NCBI RefSeq assembly: GCF_002860285.1
Contig: NZ_PGVF01000031.1
Coordinates: forward strand, 1-64,000
Reading direction: 5' to 3'
DNA: 64,000 bases
Source: Bacillus sp. M6-12
GTDB taxonomy: Bacteria; Bacillota; Bacilli; Bacillales; DSM-1321
The first letter of the stretch is position 1; every line of letters starts with the position of its first letter. Below are positions 6,324 through 15,345 of this stretch, piece by piece. The notes under the pieces are model-generated. The model did no database searches, was not told where the DNA came from, and worked only from the letters and a program-made list of their open reading frames with translations. The translations under genes and the position numbers were made by a program.

Positions 6324-8399
6324 TTGAAGGCCTTAAAATCCATTATTATCTGGGGCCTGGTTTCGGCATTGGGAGCAACAGGTTTTGCAGTTATGGCGTT
6401 AAACAGCGGAGAAAGCGTGAATGCAATCTGGCTGGTTACGGCAGCTGTCTGTGTCTATGCCATTGCCTACAGGTTCTACAGCCGTTTCATGGCAAGAAAA
6501 GTGTTTGATCTGGATGATACACGTAAGACACCAGCCGAGATTCATAACGATGGAAAAGACTATGTTCCGACAAACAAATGGGTGCTGTTCGGACATCATT
6601 TTGCAGCAATTGCAGGTGCAGGTCCGCTGGTTGGCCCAATCCTTGCAGCCCAAATGGGATATTTGCCAGGTACTCTCTGGATTGTTGTTGGTGTCGTATT
6701 AGCCGGTGCTGTTCAGGATTTTATTATCTTATTTGGTTCGATGCGCCGCAATGGAAAGTCACTTGGCGAAATGATTAAGGATGAGATGGGCAAGGTAACT
6801 GGCCTCATTGCAATGATAGGCATATTAGGTATTATGATTATTTTATTAGCCGTTTTGGCATTAGTAGTTGTGAAAGCGCTTGTAGGAAGTCCTTGGGGAA
6901 TGTTTACAATTGCATGCACGATTCCGATTGCTATTTTTATGGGAGTTTATATGCGTTATATCCGTCCTGGGCGTGTTGGAGAAGCCTCGGCAATTGGAGT
7001 TATTCTATTGCTGCTTTCTATTACAGGCGGACAATATGTTGCTGAAAATCCAACATTGGCCAGCATGTTTACCTTCAGCGGAGAAGCAATTGCAATTATG
7101 ATGATTATTTACGGATTTGTGGCTTCCGTTTTGCCGGTATGGATGCTCCTGGCTCCGCGTGATTACTTAAGTACCTTTTTGAAAGTTGGAACGATTGTCG
7201 GCCTTGCATTGGGAATACTTATTGTCGCACCTAATCTTGAAATGCCTGGTGTAACTAAGTTCGTAGATGGAACCGGACCTGTATTTTCTGGAAGCATGTT
7301 TCCTTTCTTATTCATCACAATAGCTTGTGGTGCAGTATCAGGTTTCCATTCCCTGATTTCTTCCGGAACTACTCCTAAAATGATTGAGCGGGAGTCCCAT
7401 GCACGTCCAATTGGCTATGGAGCGATGCTTACCGAGTCATTTGTTGCTGTAATGGCCATGATTGCTGCCTGCGTGCTCACTCCGGGAATTTATTTTGCAA
7501 TCAATAGCCCGCCAGCCGTCATTGGGACGGATGCCATCCAGGCTGCCCAAACTGTGTCCAGCTGGGGTTTTACCATCACACCTGAAGACATAACAAAGCT
7601 TGCAGATGATGTGGGTGAAGAAACAGTCTTATCCCGTACAGGAGGAGCACCGACACTTGCGATTGGAATGGCCGTAATTTTTTCAAAAGTAATTGGCGGT
7701 AAAGCTTTGATGGCATTCTGGTACCATTTCGCAATACTATTTGAAGCTTTATTCATTTTAACAACGATTGACGCCGGAACACGCGTTGGACGCTTTATGA
7801 TCCAGGATATAATTGGAACCGCTTACAAACCTTTTGCCAGAACAGAGGCGATTATCCCAAATATCATCGCCACTGCACTATGTGTTCTTTTTTGGGGTTA
7901 CTTTTTATACCAAGGGGTAATTGATCCACTTGGCGGAATTAATACATTATGGCCGCTGTTTGGCATCGCCAACCAAATGCTGGCGGGAATCGCCTTGCTG
8001 TTTGGGACGACTGTTTTACTTAAAATGGGCAAAAAGGCATATGTGTGGGTCACTCTTATCCCAACGACCTGGATTTTAATCGTGACCATGTCAGCTGGTT
8101 GGCAAAAGCTGTTCCACGAAAATCCAAGAATCGGCTTTTTGTCACATGCCAAAGTATTTAAAGAGGCGCTTGATGAAGGAAAAGTTTTAGCACCAGCCGC
8201 AAACGCCGCCCAGATGAAACAGGTTCTCGTCAATGACTATGTGGATGCAGCCCTTTGTGCCTTCTTCATGATAGTCGTTATTACTGTATTTATTTCGGCA
8301 TTGCGGATCTGGTATCAGGTGTTGAACAATAAGAAGCTACAGCTGCATGAAGAACCGTATGTACCGCGCGAAGAAGGAGACATGAAAAACTATGCTTAG
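6324..8399 (+). CDS. cstA: CstA-family peptide/pyruvate transporter
   Basis: A 691-residue integral membrane protein of the CstA (carbon starvation) family. E. coli members take up peptides or pyruvate. Hydrophobic segments run through most of the length. The conserved stretches NKWVLFGHHFAAIAGAGPLV, GFHSLISSGTTPKM and ATLD-like TTIDAGTRVGRFM are present. The start is TTG, set by AGGGGAG 6 bases upstream; the next in-frame Met would delete the first hydrophobic segment. The gene overlaps the small downstream gene by 8 bases, the usual arrangement for CstA and its YbdD/YjiX partner. No cre box was found near the promoter, although such genes are often under carbon control. Confidence 0.93.
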   Translation: MKALKSIIIWGLVSALGATGFAVMALNSGESVNAIWLVTAAVCVYAIAYRFYSRFMARKVFDLDDTRKTPAEIHNDGKDYVPTNKWVLFGHHFAAIAGAGPLVGPILAAQMGYLPGTLWIVVGVVLAGAVQDFIILFGSMRRNGKSLGEMIKDEMGKVTGLIAMIGILGIMIILLAVLALVVVKALVGSPWGMFTIACTIPIAIFMGVYMRYIRPGRVGEASAIGVILLLLSITGGQYVAENPTLASMFTFSGEAIAIMMIIYGFVASVLPVWMLLAPRDYLSTFLKVGTIVGLALGILIVAPNLEMPGVTKFVDGTGPVFSGSMFPFLFITIACGAVSGFHSLISSGTTPKMIERESHARPIGYGAMLTESFVAVMAMIAACVLTPGIYFAINSPPAVIGTDAIQAAQTVSSWGFTITPEDITKLADDVGEETVLSRTGGAPTLAIGMAVIFSKVIGGKALMAFWYHFAILFEALFILTTIDAGTRVGRFMIQDIIGTAYKPFARTEAIIPNIIATALCVLFWGYFLYQGVIDPLGGINTLWPLFGIANQMLAGIALLFGTTVLLKMGKKAYVWVTLIPTTWILIVTMSAGWQKLFHENPRIGFLSHAKVFKEALDEGKVLAPAANAAQMKQVLVNDYVDAALCAFFMIVVITVFISALRIWYQVLNNKKLQLHEEPYVPREEGDMKNYA

Positions 8400-8595
8400 C
8401 AAGATTCAGACAATTTTAAAGTACAGAAAACAATTCATTAGCTTGCTTGTTGGCGTTCCCAGCTATGAAAAATACGTGGAGCATATGCAAACTCACCATC
8501 CGCAGCAGCAAATGAAATCGAGAAAGGAATTTTTCTGTGAGGCACAAGAAGCCCGTTTTAATGCCAAGGGCGGAAAAATCTCCAGATGCTGTTAA
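8392..8595 (+). CDS. YbdD/YjiX family CstA-partner protein
   Basis: A 67-residue protein of the DUF466 (YbdD/YjiX) family, found beside cstA in many bacteria and in E. coli implicated as part of the transporter system. The typical core GVPSYEKYVEHMQTHHP is at residues 21-37, followed by SRKEFF and a C-terminal CC. The ATG lies inside the end of cstA, giving an 8-base overlap and implying translational coupling. A strong terminator follows. Confidence 0.88.
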   Translation: MLSKIQTILKYRKQFISLLVGVPSYEKYVEHMQTHHPQQQMKSRKEFFCEAQEARFNAKGGKISRCC

Positions 8596-8654
8596 ACTGA
8601 ATAACATAAAACTGGATAAAACATTATTCATGGAATGCTAATGGAAAATCAATA

Positions 8655-8696
8655 CGGCTGGAGAAACAGATTGTTTCTTTCAGCCGCTTTTTTTAT
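8655..8696 (+). terminator. Terminator of the cstA operon
   Basis: Stem CGGCTG..AGAAAC / GTTTCT..CAGCCG followed by CTTTTTTT, 60 bases after the small gene. Confidence 0.8.
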
Positions 8697-8762
8697 CCTA
8701 AGTCTATCAGGAGAAGTTCGCCATTTTGTTACATCTCTCTTAAAAAGCTTTACATCAGTAAT

Positions 8763-8770
8763 GCTATAAT
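8763..8770 (+). promoter_or_regulatory. Extended -10 promoter of the usp gene
   Basis: TGCTATAAT is a consensus extended -10. No good -35 is present. The start codon is 23 bases downstream. Confidence 0.5.
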
Positions 8771-8792
8771 AAAGACAAAGGAGAGGATTTAC

Positions 8793-9242
8793 ATGGGGCT
8801 AACGTATAAAAAAATACTTGTGGCAGTAGATGGTTCAAAGGAAGCTGAATGGGCATTTAAAAAAGCCATTGAAATTACAAAGCGCAATAACGCGAAGATT
8901 ATACTTGCACATGTAATCGATACAAGAAGTTTTGCCGCAATGGAAGCATACAATATGACAATAAGTGACCGTGCAGAAGCTTTTGCTTCTGAATTAACGG
9001 ATAGATACAGGCAAGAGGCTACTGCTTCTGGAATTACAGACATAGAAATAGCCGTAGACTACGGATCTCCGAAAGTAAAAATACCAAAAGATCTTGCGAT
9101 AAAGTACGATGCAGATTTGATCATTTGCGGTGCCACTGGATTAAACACCGTAGAAAGGCTGTTAATAGGCAGCGTTTCCGAGCATATAACACGTTCAGCA
9201 CCATGTGATGTGCTTGTTGTTCGAACACAAAAGGATGCATAA
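8793..9242 (+). CDS. Universal stress protein, UspA family
   Basis: A 149-residue single Usp domain. The N-terminal strand KKILVAVDGSKEAEWAFKKA is typical. The C-terminal nucleotide-binding motif GATGLNTVERLLIGSVS fits G-x2-G-x9-G-S, so this is an ATP-binding-type Usp. The ribosome-binding site AAAGGAGAGG precedes ATG. It is a monocistronic, soluble, presumably dimeric stress protein; its partner is unknown. Confidence 0.93.
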   Translation: MGLTYKKILVAVDGSKEAEWAFKKAIEITKRNNAKIILAHVIDTRSFAAMEAYNMTISDRAEAFASELTDRYRQEATASGITDIEIAVDYGSPKVKIPKDLAIKYDADLIICGATGLNTVERLLIGSVSEHITRSAPCDVLVVRTQKDA

Positions 9243-9284
9243 GAATAGTGAAAACGGCCTGTACCAGAGGTAGATCGGCTTAAT

Positions 9285-9479
9285 ATCGCAAGTGCTGTAA
9301 CTAAAACCATGTTACAGCCTTCGTCCTGCAGCTACTTCGGCACTAACACGTCCTCACAAAGCTGCCGCTTTGATTAAGTGCGATTTATCGCTGCCGAAGC
9401 ATTCCTTTTCCTATGCGTCAGGGCTTTACTTTATTTTCCTGCAGAAAAAAGTTGCTGGGCGCTGGAGCTAGACATCTGT
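9285..9479 (+). repeat. Dispersed intergenic repeat, copy 1
   Basis: Strongly similar to 37167-37333. Shared blocks include GTAACTAAAACCATGTTACA, CACGTCCTCACAAAGCT, ATCGCTGCCG and GGGCGCTGGAGCTAGACAT. This copy carries about 30 extra bases before GGGCGCTGG. Internal inverted repeats (GTAAC/GTTAC, AAAGC/GCTTT, CGGCA/TGCCG) suggest a folded RNA or DNA element. It follows the usp gene in a convergent gap and is followed by the argH terminator. No open frame. Confidence 0.75.
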
Positions 9480-9511
9480 ACAGATTAGAAAAATTATACT
9501 CTCTTACCCTA

Positions 9512-9547
9512 TAAAGAAACCCTTGCCGCCGGCAAGGGTTTCTTTAT
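9512..9547 (-). terminator. Bidirectional terminator between usp and argH
   Basis: Near-perfect palindrome TAAAGAAACCCTTGCCG / CGGCAAGGGTTTCTTTA just after the argH stop. Confidence 0.8.
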
Positions 9548-9553
9548 GAAGCC

Positions 9554-10945
9554 TTAATTTTGATTTTGGAATTCAGTTAGCAGGCTCTTCCCTTTTTCAA
9601 TCGCCAGGGAAACCTGTTTAAAGCCTGTTCCGCCCGCACTGTTTCTTCGCTTAACAGCTTCATACGGATTCAGCGCAGTATAGATATCTTCTTGAAATAA
9701 ATCGGATGCTGCTTTGAAATCTGAAATTTCCAGATCAGCTAAGTAGCAGCCTTTACTGATGCAGTCCAGAACAAGCTTCCCTACTACTTCATGCGCTTCC
9801 CTAAATGGCATTCCTTTTGAAGCAAGATAGTCAGCAAGCTCAGTAGCATTTGAGAAATCTGATTTGGTAGCCTGCTCCATTTTTTCGGTGCGGACATTCA
9901 TGGTAGAAATCATGCCTTCGAATATCTTAAGAGATCCAATCACGGTTTTAACCGTATCGAACATTCCCTCTTTATCCTCCTGCATGTCTTTATTGTAGGC
10001 GAGCGGCAGTCCTTTTAACACGGTAAGCAGACCCATAAGGTTGCCATACACCCTGCCTGTTTTTCCGCGGATTAGCTCTGCCATATCCGGATTTTTCTTC
10101 TGAGGCATAATACTGCTTCCTGTCGCAAATGCATCGTCTAGTTCAATGAATTGGAATTCCTGGCTTGACCACAGGATGATTTCTTCACTGAAGCGGGAAA
10201 GATGCATCATTAAGGTCGAACTATTGCTTAAAAATTCCAAAATAAAATCTCTGTCGCTCACTGCATCCATGCTGTTTTCATAGATGGAAGCAAATCCGAG
10301 CTGTTCCGCGCTGTAAGCCCTGTCGATTGGGAAAGTAGTTCCAGCCAGCGCACCCGCTCCAAGCGGTGATACATTTATTCTATTGAGGCTTTCGGAAAAA
10401 CGCTGTTTATCCCGTTCCAGCATCCAGAAATACGCCATCAGGTGATGGGCGAAGGAAACCGGTTGTGCACGCTGAAGATGGGTGTATCCAGGGATCAGCG
10501 TTTCTACATGCTGCTCAGCTTTGGCTAAGACTGCTTCCTGCAGCCCGTTTATCAGCTGCAGGACGTCTTCTGTCTGCCTTCTTAAATATAAATGCATATC
10601 TGTCGCAACCTGGTCATTACGGCTTCTGCCTGTATGCAGCTTCCCCCCGACAGGTCCAATTTCTTCAATCAGCATGCTTTCTAAATTTAAATGAATATCT
10701 TCCGCTTTAACGGAAAAGGATAACTCGCCCGCTTTAGCTTTTGCCTCTAATATCTTCAGTCCATCCCGGATCTGATGTACATCGGATTCCGGAAGTATGC
10801 CCGTTTCGCCAAGCATGGCAACATGAGCAAGACTGCCTTCAATATCTTCGAGAACAAGCTCTTTGTCAAAAGAGATAGACGCCCCAAATTCATCTACCCA
10901 TTCTTCAGCGGATTTGGTAAATCTTCCGCCCCACAGCTTGCTCAC
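9554..10945 (-). CDS. argH: Argininosuccinate lyase
   Basis: Last step of arginine synthesis: argininosuccinate to arginine plus fumarate. The 463 residues match the family. The superfamily signature GSSIMPQKKNPDMAELIRGK is near residue 280; HTGRSRNDQVATD and the catalytic-His region PGYTHLQRAQP are intact. The start codon is GTG, overlapping the argG stop by 4 bases (GTGA), so translation is coupled. Second gene of the argGH operon, controlled through the ARG boxes upstream of argG. Confidence 0.97.
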   Translation of the reverse strand: MSKLWGGRFTKSAEEWVDEFGASISFDKELVLEDIEGSLAHVAMLGETGILPESDVHQIRDGLKILEAKAKAGELSFSVKAEDIHLNLESMLIEEIGPVGGKLHTGRSRNDQVATDMHLYLRRQTEDVLQLINGLQEAVLAKAEQHVETLIPGYTHLQRAQPVSFAHHLMAYFWMLERDKQRFSESLNRINVSPLGAGALAGTTFPIDRAYSAEQLGFASIYENSMDAVSDRDFILEFLSNSSTLMMHLSRFSEEIILWSSQEFQFIELDDAFATGSSIMPQKKNPDMAELIRGKTGRVYGNLMGLLTVLKGLPLAYNKDMQEDKEGMFDTVKTVIGSLKIFEGMISTMNVRTEKMEQATKSDFSNATELADYLASKGMPFREAHEVVGKLVLDCISKGCYLADLEISDFKAASDLFQEDIYTALNPYEAVKRRNSAGGTGFKQVSLAIEKGKSLLTEFQNQN

Positions 10946-12147
10946 ACTGTCACCTTCTTATTTTTTACGATACTGTTAACCTTTGTCGGAAGTCCCCAAA
11001 GATTGATGAAACCAACTGCAGCCGTATGGTCAAATTCATCGTCTGACGTATAAGTTGCCAGCTTTTCATCGTAAAGCGAGTAATCAGATTTTCTTCCTTC
11101 AATAATTGCGTGTCCTTTGAACAGCTTAACGCGTACCGTACCGGTAACGGTAGTCTGTGTTTCTTTTAAAAACGCCAGCAAAGCATCCTTAAGCGGAGAG
11201 AACCATAAACCTTCATAAATCAGCTCAGTCAGCTTCTTTTCAATAACCGGCTTGAAGTGTGCAACTTCTTTTACAAGCGTAATATCCTCAAGCTCTTTAT
11301 GAGCTTTAATTAGCGTGATTGCTCCCGGGCATTCGTAAACTTCACGGGACTTAATACCTACCAGGCGATTTTCAACATGGTCGATACGTCCAACACCATG
11401 CTTGCCGGCAATCTGGTTTAGTTCAAGAATCAAATTTGCCAGTGTATAAGCTGTGCCATTAAGCGATACAGGAACACCCTGTTCAAAACCAATTTCAATG
11501 ATGTCCGGTGTATCAGGCGTTTTTTCAAGACTTGCAGTCAGCTCATATGCTTCTTCTGGCGGAGCTGCCCACGGATCTTCAAGAATCCCGCACTCGTTGC
11601 TGCGTCCCCAGAGGTTTTGGTCGATGGAAAAAGGGCTGTCTAAGTTGATCGGAATTGGAATGTTGTTGTCCTGGGCATACTTGATTTCCTCTTCACGTGA
11701 CCATTTCCATTCACGAACGGGGGCGATTACCTTTAATTCCGGGTTCAATGCCTGAATCGAAACCTCAAAACGCACCTGGTCATTCCCTTTGCCTGTGCAG
11801 CCATGCGCTACAGCTACCGCGTTTTCAAGCTCCGCAACTTCGACAAGTTTCTTGGCAATCAACGGGCGGGAAAGAGCTGATACCAGCGGATATTTGCCTT
11901 CATACAAAGTATGGGCCTGAAGAGCTGCTAACGCATACTCATTGGCATACTCTTCCTTTGCATCAATTACATATGATTTAACAGCGCCAACAGTCAGCGC
12001 CTTGTTCTTAATAAAATCTAAATCTTTTCCTTCACCGACATCCAGGCAGCATGCTACCACATCATAATTTTGTTCTTGCAGCCATTTAATTGCAACGGAA
12101 GTATCCAAACCTCCGGAATATGCTAAAACTATTTTAGGATTTGCCAT
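10942..12147 (-). CDS. argG: Argininosuccinate synthase
   Basis: ATP-dependent joining of citrulline and aspartate. 401 residues. The PP-loop LAYSGGLDTSVAIKWL is at residues 8-23; the citrulline/aspartate signatures AHGCTGKGNDQVRFE and REWKWSREEEI are present. An AGGAGG ribosome-binding site is at 12158-12163. First gene of argGH, with two adjacent ARG-box-like sequences between the ribosome-binding site and the likely promoter. Confidence 0.97.
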   Translation of the reverse strand: MANPKIVLAYSGGLDTSVAIKWLQEQNYDVVACCLDVGEGKDLDFIKNKALTVGAVKSYVIDAKEEYANEYALAALQAHTLYEGKYPLVSALSRPLIAKKLVEVAELENAVAVAHGCTGKGNDQVRFEVSIQALNPELKVIAPVREWKWSREEEIKYAQDNNIPIPINLDSPFSIDQNLWGRSNECGILEDPWAAPPEEAYELTASLEKTPDTPDIIEIGFEQGVPVSLNGTAYTLANLILELNQIAGKHGVGRIDHVENRLVGIKSREVYECPGAITLIKAHKELEDITLVKEVAHFKPVIEKKLTELIYEGLWFSPLKDALLAFLKETQTTVTGTVRVKLFKGHAIIEGRKSDYSLYDEKLATYTSDDEFDHTAAVGFINLWGLPTKVNSIVKNKKVTV

Positions 12148-12166
12148 ATCTTTTTATCCTCCTGTT

Positions 12167-12202
12167 ATGAATAAAAATTCACTATATATTATTTTTATTC
12201 AA
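12167..12202 (-). promoter_or_regulatory. Tandem ARG boxes (ArgR/AhrC operator)
   Basis: ATGAATAAAAATTCA (12167-12181) matches the Bacillus ARG-box consensus CATGAATAAAAATKCA very closely. A second, opposite-strand match TTGAATAAAAATAAT covers 12188-12202. The spacing suits an ArgR hexamer. A possible -10 (TATAAT on the minus strand, 12231-12236) lies upstream, but its -35 is weak. Confidence 0.75.
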
Positions 12203-12348
12203 TTTATCTGTATAAACCTTACCAGTTTTGATTATAGTTTGCAATAGTTTTCCTTAAATTTTACATAAAATTATAGTTGCATATTCTGGTAGAAAAGTTG
12301 AAAAAATATATGACTTGCGAATTAATTACTGTAAACTAATAGAAAACT

Positions 12349-12410
12349 AACCGGCAGCCTCCGCTATATAGGCAGAGGTGGAAACGGGAATGCATTCCTG
12401 TCAAACCGGA
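12349..12410 (+). other. Structured 5' leader of the unknown small gene
   Basis: Nested complementarities suggest a three-way junction: outer CCGG/CCGG (12351-12354 with 12406-12409), hairpin CCTC/GAGG (12358-12361 with 12375-12378) and hairpin ACGGGAA-TGCA-TTCCTGT. It does not match any riboswitch class I know. The leader lies just before the ribosome-binding site of the gene at 12435. Confidence 0.35.
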
Positions 12411-12434
12411 TGGAGCTTATGAGGAGGCGAAGAG

Positions 12435-12749
12435 ATGGAAGAAATATTCAGCTTTAATGATCGGCTCGGGATTGCTGTTCCTGTTTTTGATAGAGAATGG
12501 GGTGAATATAGCAAGGATACTCAGCAGAACATATTGATCAAATGGGAGAAGATCCGCGGAACAATTCCTGACAGGATCAAGGATCTTGAACGTATTATTA
12601 ACGAAAAGCAGTCCCTCCTTTCCAATGAAGGCAATTTTGAGATATCCTGCCGGCTCAATACAGAAATCGCCGAGCATGCATCCACCATCAACGAATTATG
12701 GCTCTGGTACCGTGTCAATCAAACAGTTAGCGGAAAGATGCATACTTAA
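12435..12749 (+). CDS. Unknown helical 104-residue protein
   Basis: Not recognised. The product is hydrophilic and mostly helical, with a conserved-looking N-terminus (FSFNDRLGIAVPVFDREW) and a heptad-like stretch near residues 45-95 (RIKDLERIINEKQSLL, then NFEISCRLNTEIAEHAS and INELWLWYR). That stretch faintly resembles a UVR-type helical hairpin. The GAGGAGG ribosome-binding site 8 bases upstream supports the start. It lies between divergent argG and the metIC riboswitch, with its own structured leader. There is no membrane segment or metal motif; function unknown. Confidence 0.75.
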   Translation: MEEIFSFNDRLGIAVPVFDREWGEYSKDTQQNILIKWEKIRGTIPDRIKDLERIINEKQSLLSNEGNFEISCRLNTEIAEHASTINELWLWYRVNQTVSGKMHT

Positions 12750-12785
12750 TTTTCAAAAAATAAGCTTAGCCATTTGCAGTATTCC

Positions 12786-12814
12786 TTGACACGCACTCTT
12801 TACTGTAGTAAATT
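12786..12814 (+). promoter_or_regulatory. Sigma-A promoter of the metIC transcript
   Basis: -35 TTGACA (12786-12791) and -10 TAAATT (12809-12814) with a 17-base spacer, 25 bases before the SAM aptamer. Confidence 0.8.
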
Positions 12815-12839
12815 CTAAAGAAATTGAATATTTGTTTTT

Positions 12840-13011
12840 CTTATCCAGAGAGGTTTAGGGTCTGGCCCGATGACACCTCAGCAACCTTCACGCTCGGTTT
12901 GATCAGTGAAAAGGTGCTAATTCCAGCAAGTTTTAAAAAACTTGGGAGATAAGAAGATGGCTTCGGTTCCATGTTTATTCAAAAGTCTTCTTCTTAAGAA
13001 GACTTTTTTTA
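12840..13011 (+). promoter_or_regulatory. SAM-I (S-box) riboswitch with terminator
   Basis: The P1 helix pairs CTTATC (12840-12845) with GATAAG (12948-12953). Hallmark aptamer segments GGCCCGATGACACCTCAGCAACC and AAGGTGCTAATTCCAGC are intact. An intrinsic terminator AGTCTTCTT / AAGAAGACT plus TTTTTTT covers about 12983-13011. High SAM should stop transcription of metI and metC. Confidence 0.97.
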
Positions 13012-13033
13012 TTTTATTTAGGGAGTGGAATGA

Positions 13034-14152
13034 ATGGTAAATATACATACAAAGCTAGCGCAAATTGGCAATCGGAGCGATAAGGAGACAGGAACGGTCA
13101 ATCCGCCAGTATACTTTTCGACGGCATACCGGCATGAAGGTATCGGACAGTCAACCGGCTATGATTATATTCGGACAGGGAACCCGACAAGGCAGATTTT
13201 GGAGCGGGCTATTGCCGATCTGGAAGGCGGGGATGAAGGGTTTGCCTGCAGTTCAGGAATGGCCGCCATCCTTACAGTTCTGTCTCATTTTAAATCTGGC
13301 GATGAGTGGATTGTCAGCAGCGACCTTTACGGAGGGACATATCGGATTTTAGAACAGGGCTTTAAGAAATGGGGCCTTGAGAGCAAATATGTAAACCCAA
13401 AATATCCTGATGAAGTGGAAAACGCTATTACGCCGCAAACGAAAGCTATCTTTCTGGAAACACCGACAAATCCGCTCATGGAACAGGCTGACATTGCAGA
13501 CATTGCTAAAATTGCCAAACAGCACAAAATCCTGCTCATAGTGGATAATACCTTCTACACCCCGCTGCTGCAGAAGCCAATTGAGCTTGGTGCCGATATC
13601 GTCATTCACAGTGCTACGAAGTATCTCGGAGGCCATAATGACGTCCTTGCAGGCCTGGTTGTGGCTAAAGGAAAGGAATTATGCGATTCACTGGCATTTC
13701 ACCATAACGGTACTGGAGCCGTATTAAGCCCGTTTGATTCATGGCTTGTCATGAGAGGTATGAAAACACTCGGACTGAGAATGGAGAAGCATGAGAAAAA
13801 TGCGAAAATTCTAGTTGATTATTTGGCAGACCATAGTCTGGTTGAGGATGTTCTTTACCCAGGCAGGGGCGGAATGATTTCATTCCGGGTTCGAGATGAA
13901 GCTGATGTAAACCCATTTTTGCAGGGTTTATCACTTATTACTTTTGCAGAGAGCCTAGGCGGAACAGAAAGTTTTATCACCTACCCTGCTACCCAGACAC
14001 ATGCCGATATCCCTTTGGAAGTCCGGCTGAAGACAGGAGTCTGTAACAGGCTGCTCCGTTTTTCTGTCGGAATTGAAGATGCAGACGATTTAATCAGCGA
14101 CCTTGAACAGGCTTTTATTAACGTTAGAAAGGAAACTGCAGATGCCCACTGA
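13034..14152 (+). CDS. metI: Cystathionine gamma-synthase / O-acetylhomoserine thiolyase
   Basis: A PLP enzyme of the Cys/Met metabolism family, 372 residues. It makes cystathionine (or homocysteine) from activated homoserine in methionine synthesis. The substrate/PLP motif YDYIRTGNPTRQ is near residue 43 and the PLP lysine lies in HSATKYLGGHNDVLAG near residue 195. It is the first gene after the S-box riboswitch. The metC start lies 11 bases before its stop, so the pair is translationally coupled. Identity as MetI rather than MetB rests on its pairing with metC under an S-box, as in B. subtilis. Confidence 0.93.
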   Translation: MVNIHTKLAQIGNRSDKETGTVNPPVYFSTAYRHEGIGQSTGYDYIRTGNPTRQILERAIADLEGGDEGFACSSGMAAILTVLSHFKSGDEWIVSSDLYGGTYRILEQGFKKWGLESKYVNPKYPDEVENAITPQTKAIFLETPTNPLMEQADIADIAKIAKQHKILLIVDNTFYTPLLQKPIELGADIVIHSATKYLGGHNDVLAGLVVAKGKELCDSLAFHHNGTGAVLSPFDSWLVMRGMKTLGLRMEKHEKNAKILVDYLADHSLVEDVLYPGRGGMISFRVRDEADVNPFLQGLSLITFAESLGGTESFITYPATQTHADIPLEVRLKTGVCNRLLRFSVGIEDADDLISDLEQAFINVRKETADAH

Positions 14153-15317
14153 AAAAGAGTTTTCATTTGAAACCAGCATTCTCCATAACAGCCATAAAAT
14201 TGATCCGGTGACCGGTGCGGTAAGCGTTCCAATTCACCATGCATCTACCTTCCATCAATATGATATCGACAGCTTTGGCAAATATGATTATAGCCGGAGC
14301 GGAAATCCGACACGGGAAGCATTGGAGGATTTGATAGCTGAAATGGAAGGCGGAACGAGAGGTTTTGCTTTTTCTTCAGGAATGGCCGCCATTTCTACAG
14401 CTTTCCTGCTCCTTTCTTCCGGTGACCATGTCGTTATTACGGATGATGTTTATGGTGGAACGTTCAGAATGATCACCCAGGTTCTTACCCGATTTGGGAT
14501 TTCTCATTCTTTTGCAGACATGACCGATATTGAGTCTGTCCAGCGTACCATAAAGCCAAATACAAAGTTATTTTACGTAGAGACGCCTTCTAATCCATTG
14601 CTTAAAGTGACGGATATTAAGGAAATAAGCAAAATCGCAAAGGAGCACGGGGCACTTACATTTGTTGATAATACCTTTTTAACACCAGCTCTGCAAAAAC
14701 CTCTTGAGCTCGGTGCAGACGTTGTCCTTCATAGCGCCACAAAGTTTTTGTCTGGCCATAGCGATACTGTAGCAGGACTTGCTGTAGTTAAGGATCCTGC
14801 TTTGGCAGATAAGCTTGGATTTTTGCAAAATTCATTTGGCGCCGTTCTCGGTGTACAGGATGCATGGCTTGTCATGAGAGGAATTAAAACCCTTCATGTT
14901 CGTCTCGCTCATTCTGTGGCTTCCGCTGATAAATTAGCTCATTTTTTACAAACGCATGACCTGGTCAGAAATGTCTATTATCCCGGCCTGAAGGATCATC
15001 CGCAGTATGCAGTGCAGCAGGAGCAAGCAACAAGTGCTGGGGCCGTTCTGTCATTTGAATTGGAAAATGAGAGTGTTCTTCGTTCCTTTATTGAACATGT
15101 TAAATTACCTGTTTTCGCGGTGAGCCTTGGTGCGGTGGAATCCATTTTATCGTATCCGGCTAAAATGTCACATGCTGCCATGCCGGCAGAGGAAAGAGAG
15201 AGCAGGGGAATAAGCAGCAGCCTGCTTCGTTTATCGGCAGGGCTGGAAAATGCCGATGACATGGTGCAGGACTTTGCCCAAGCTTTGGAAAAATGTAAAA
15301 AAGGAATTACCGTCTAA
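14142..15317 (+). CDS. metC: Cystathionine beta-lyase
   Basis: A PLP enzyme converting cystathionine to homocysteine, pyruvate and ammonia. 391 residues from the chosen ATG (MPTEKEFS), which has AAAGGAAA upstream; a longer reading from 14103 lacks a good site. Motifs are YDYSRSGNPTRE near residue 48 and the PLP lysine in HSATKFLSGHSDTVAG near residue 200. It overlaps metI by 11 bases and is clearly paralogous to it. A strong terminator closes the operon. Confidence 0.94.
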   Translation: MPTEKEFSFETSILHNSHKIDPVTGAVSVPIHHASTFHQYDIDSFGKYDYSRSGNPTREALEDLIAEMEGGTRGFAFSSGMAAISTAFLLLSSGDHVVITDDVYGGTFRMITQVLTRFGISHSFADMTDIESVQRTIKPNTKLFYVETPSNPLLKVTDIKEISKIAKEHGALTFVDNTFLTPALQKPLELGADVVLHSATKFLSGHSDTVAGLAVVKDPALADKLGFLQNSFGAVLGVQDAWLVMRGIKTLHVRLAHSVASADKLAHFLQTHDLVRNVYYPGLKDHPQYAVQQEQATSAGAVLSFELENESVLRSFIEHVKLPVFAVSLGAVESILSYPAKMSHAAMPAEERESRGISSSLLRLSAGLENADDMVQDFAQALEKCKKGITV

Positions 15318-15345
15318 TTGAGTTTACATCGCACTTAAAAACAAA

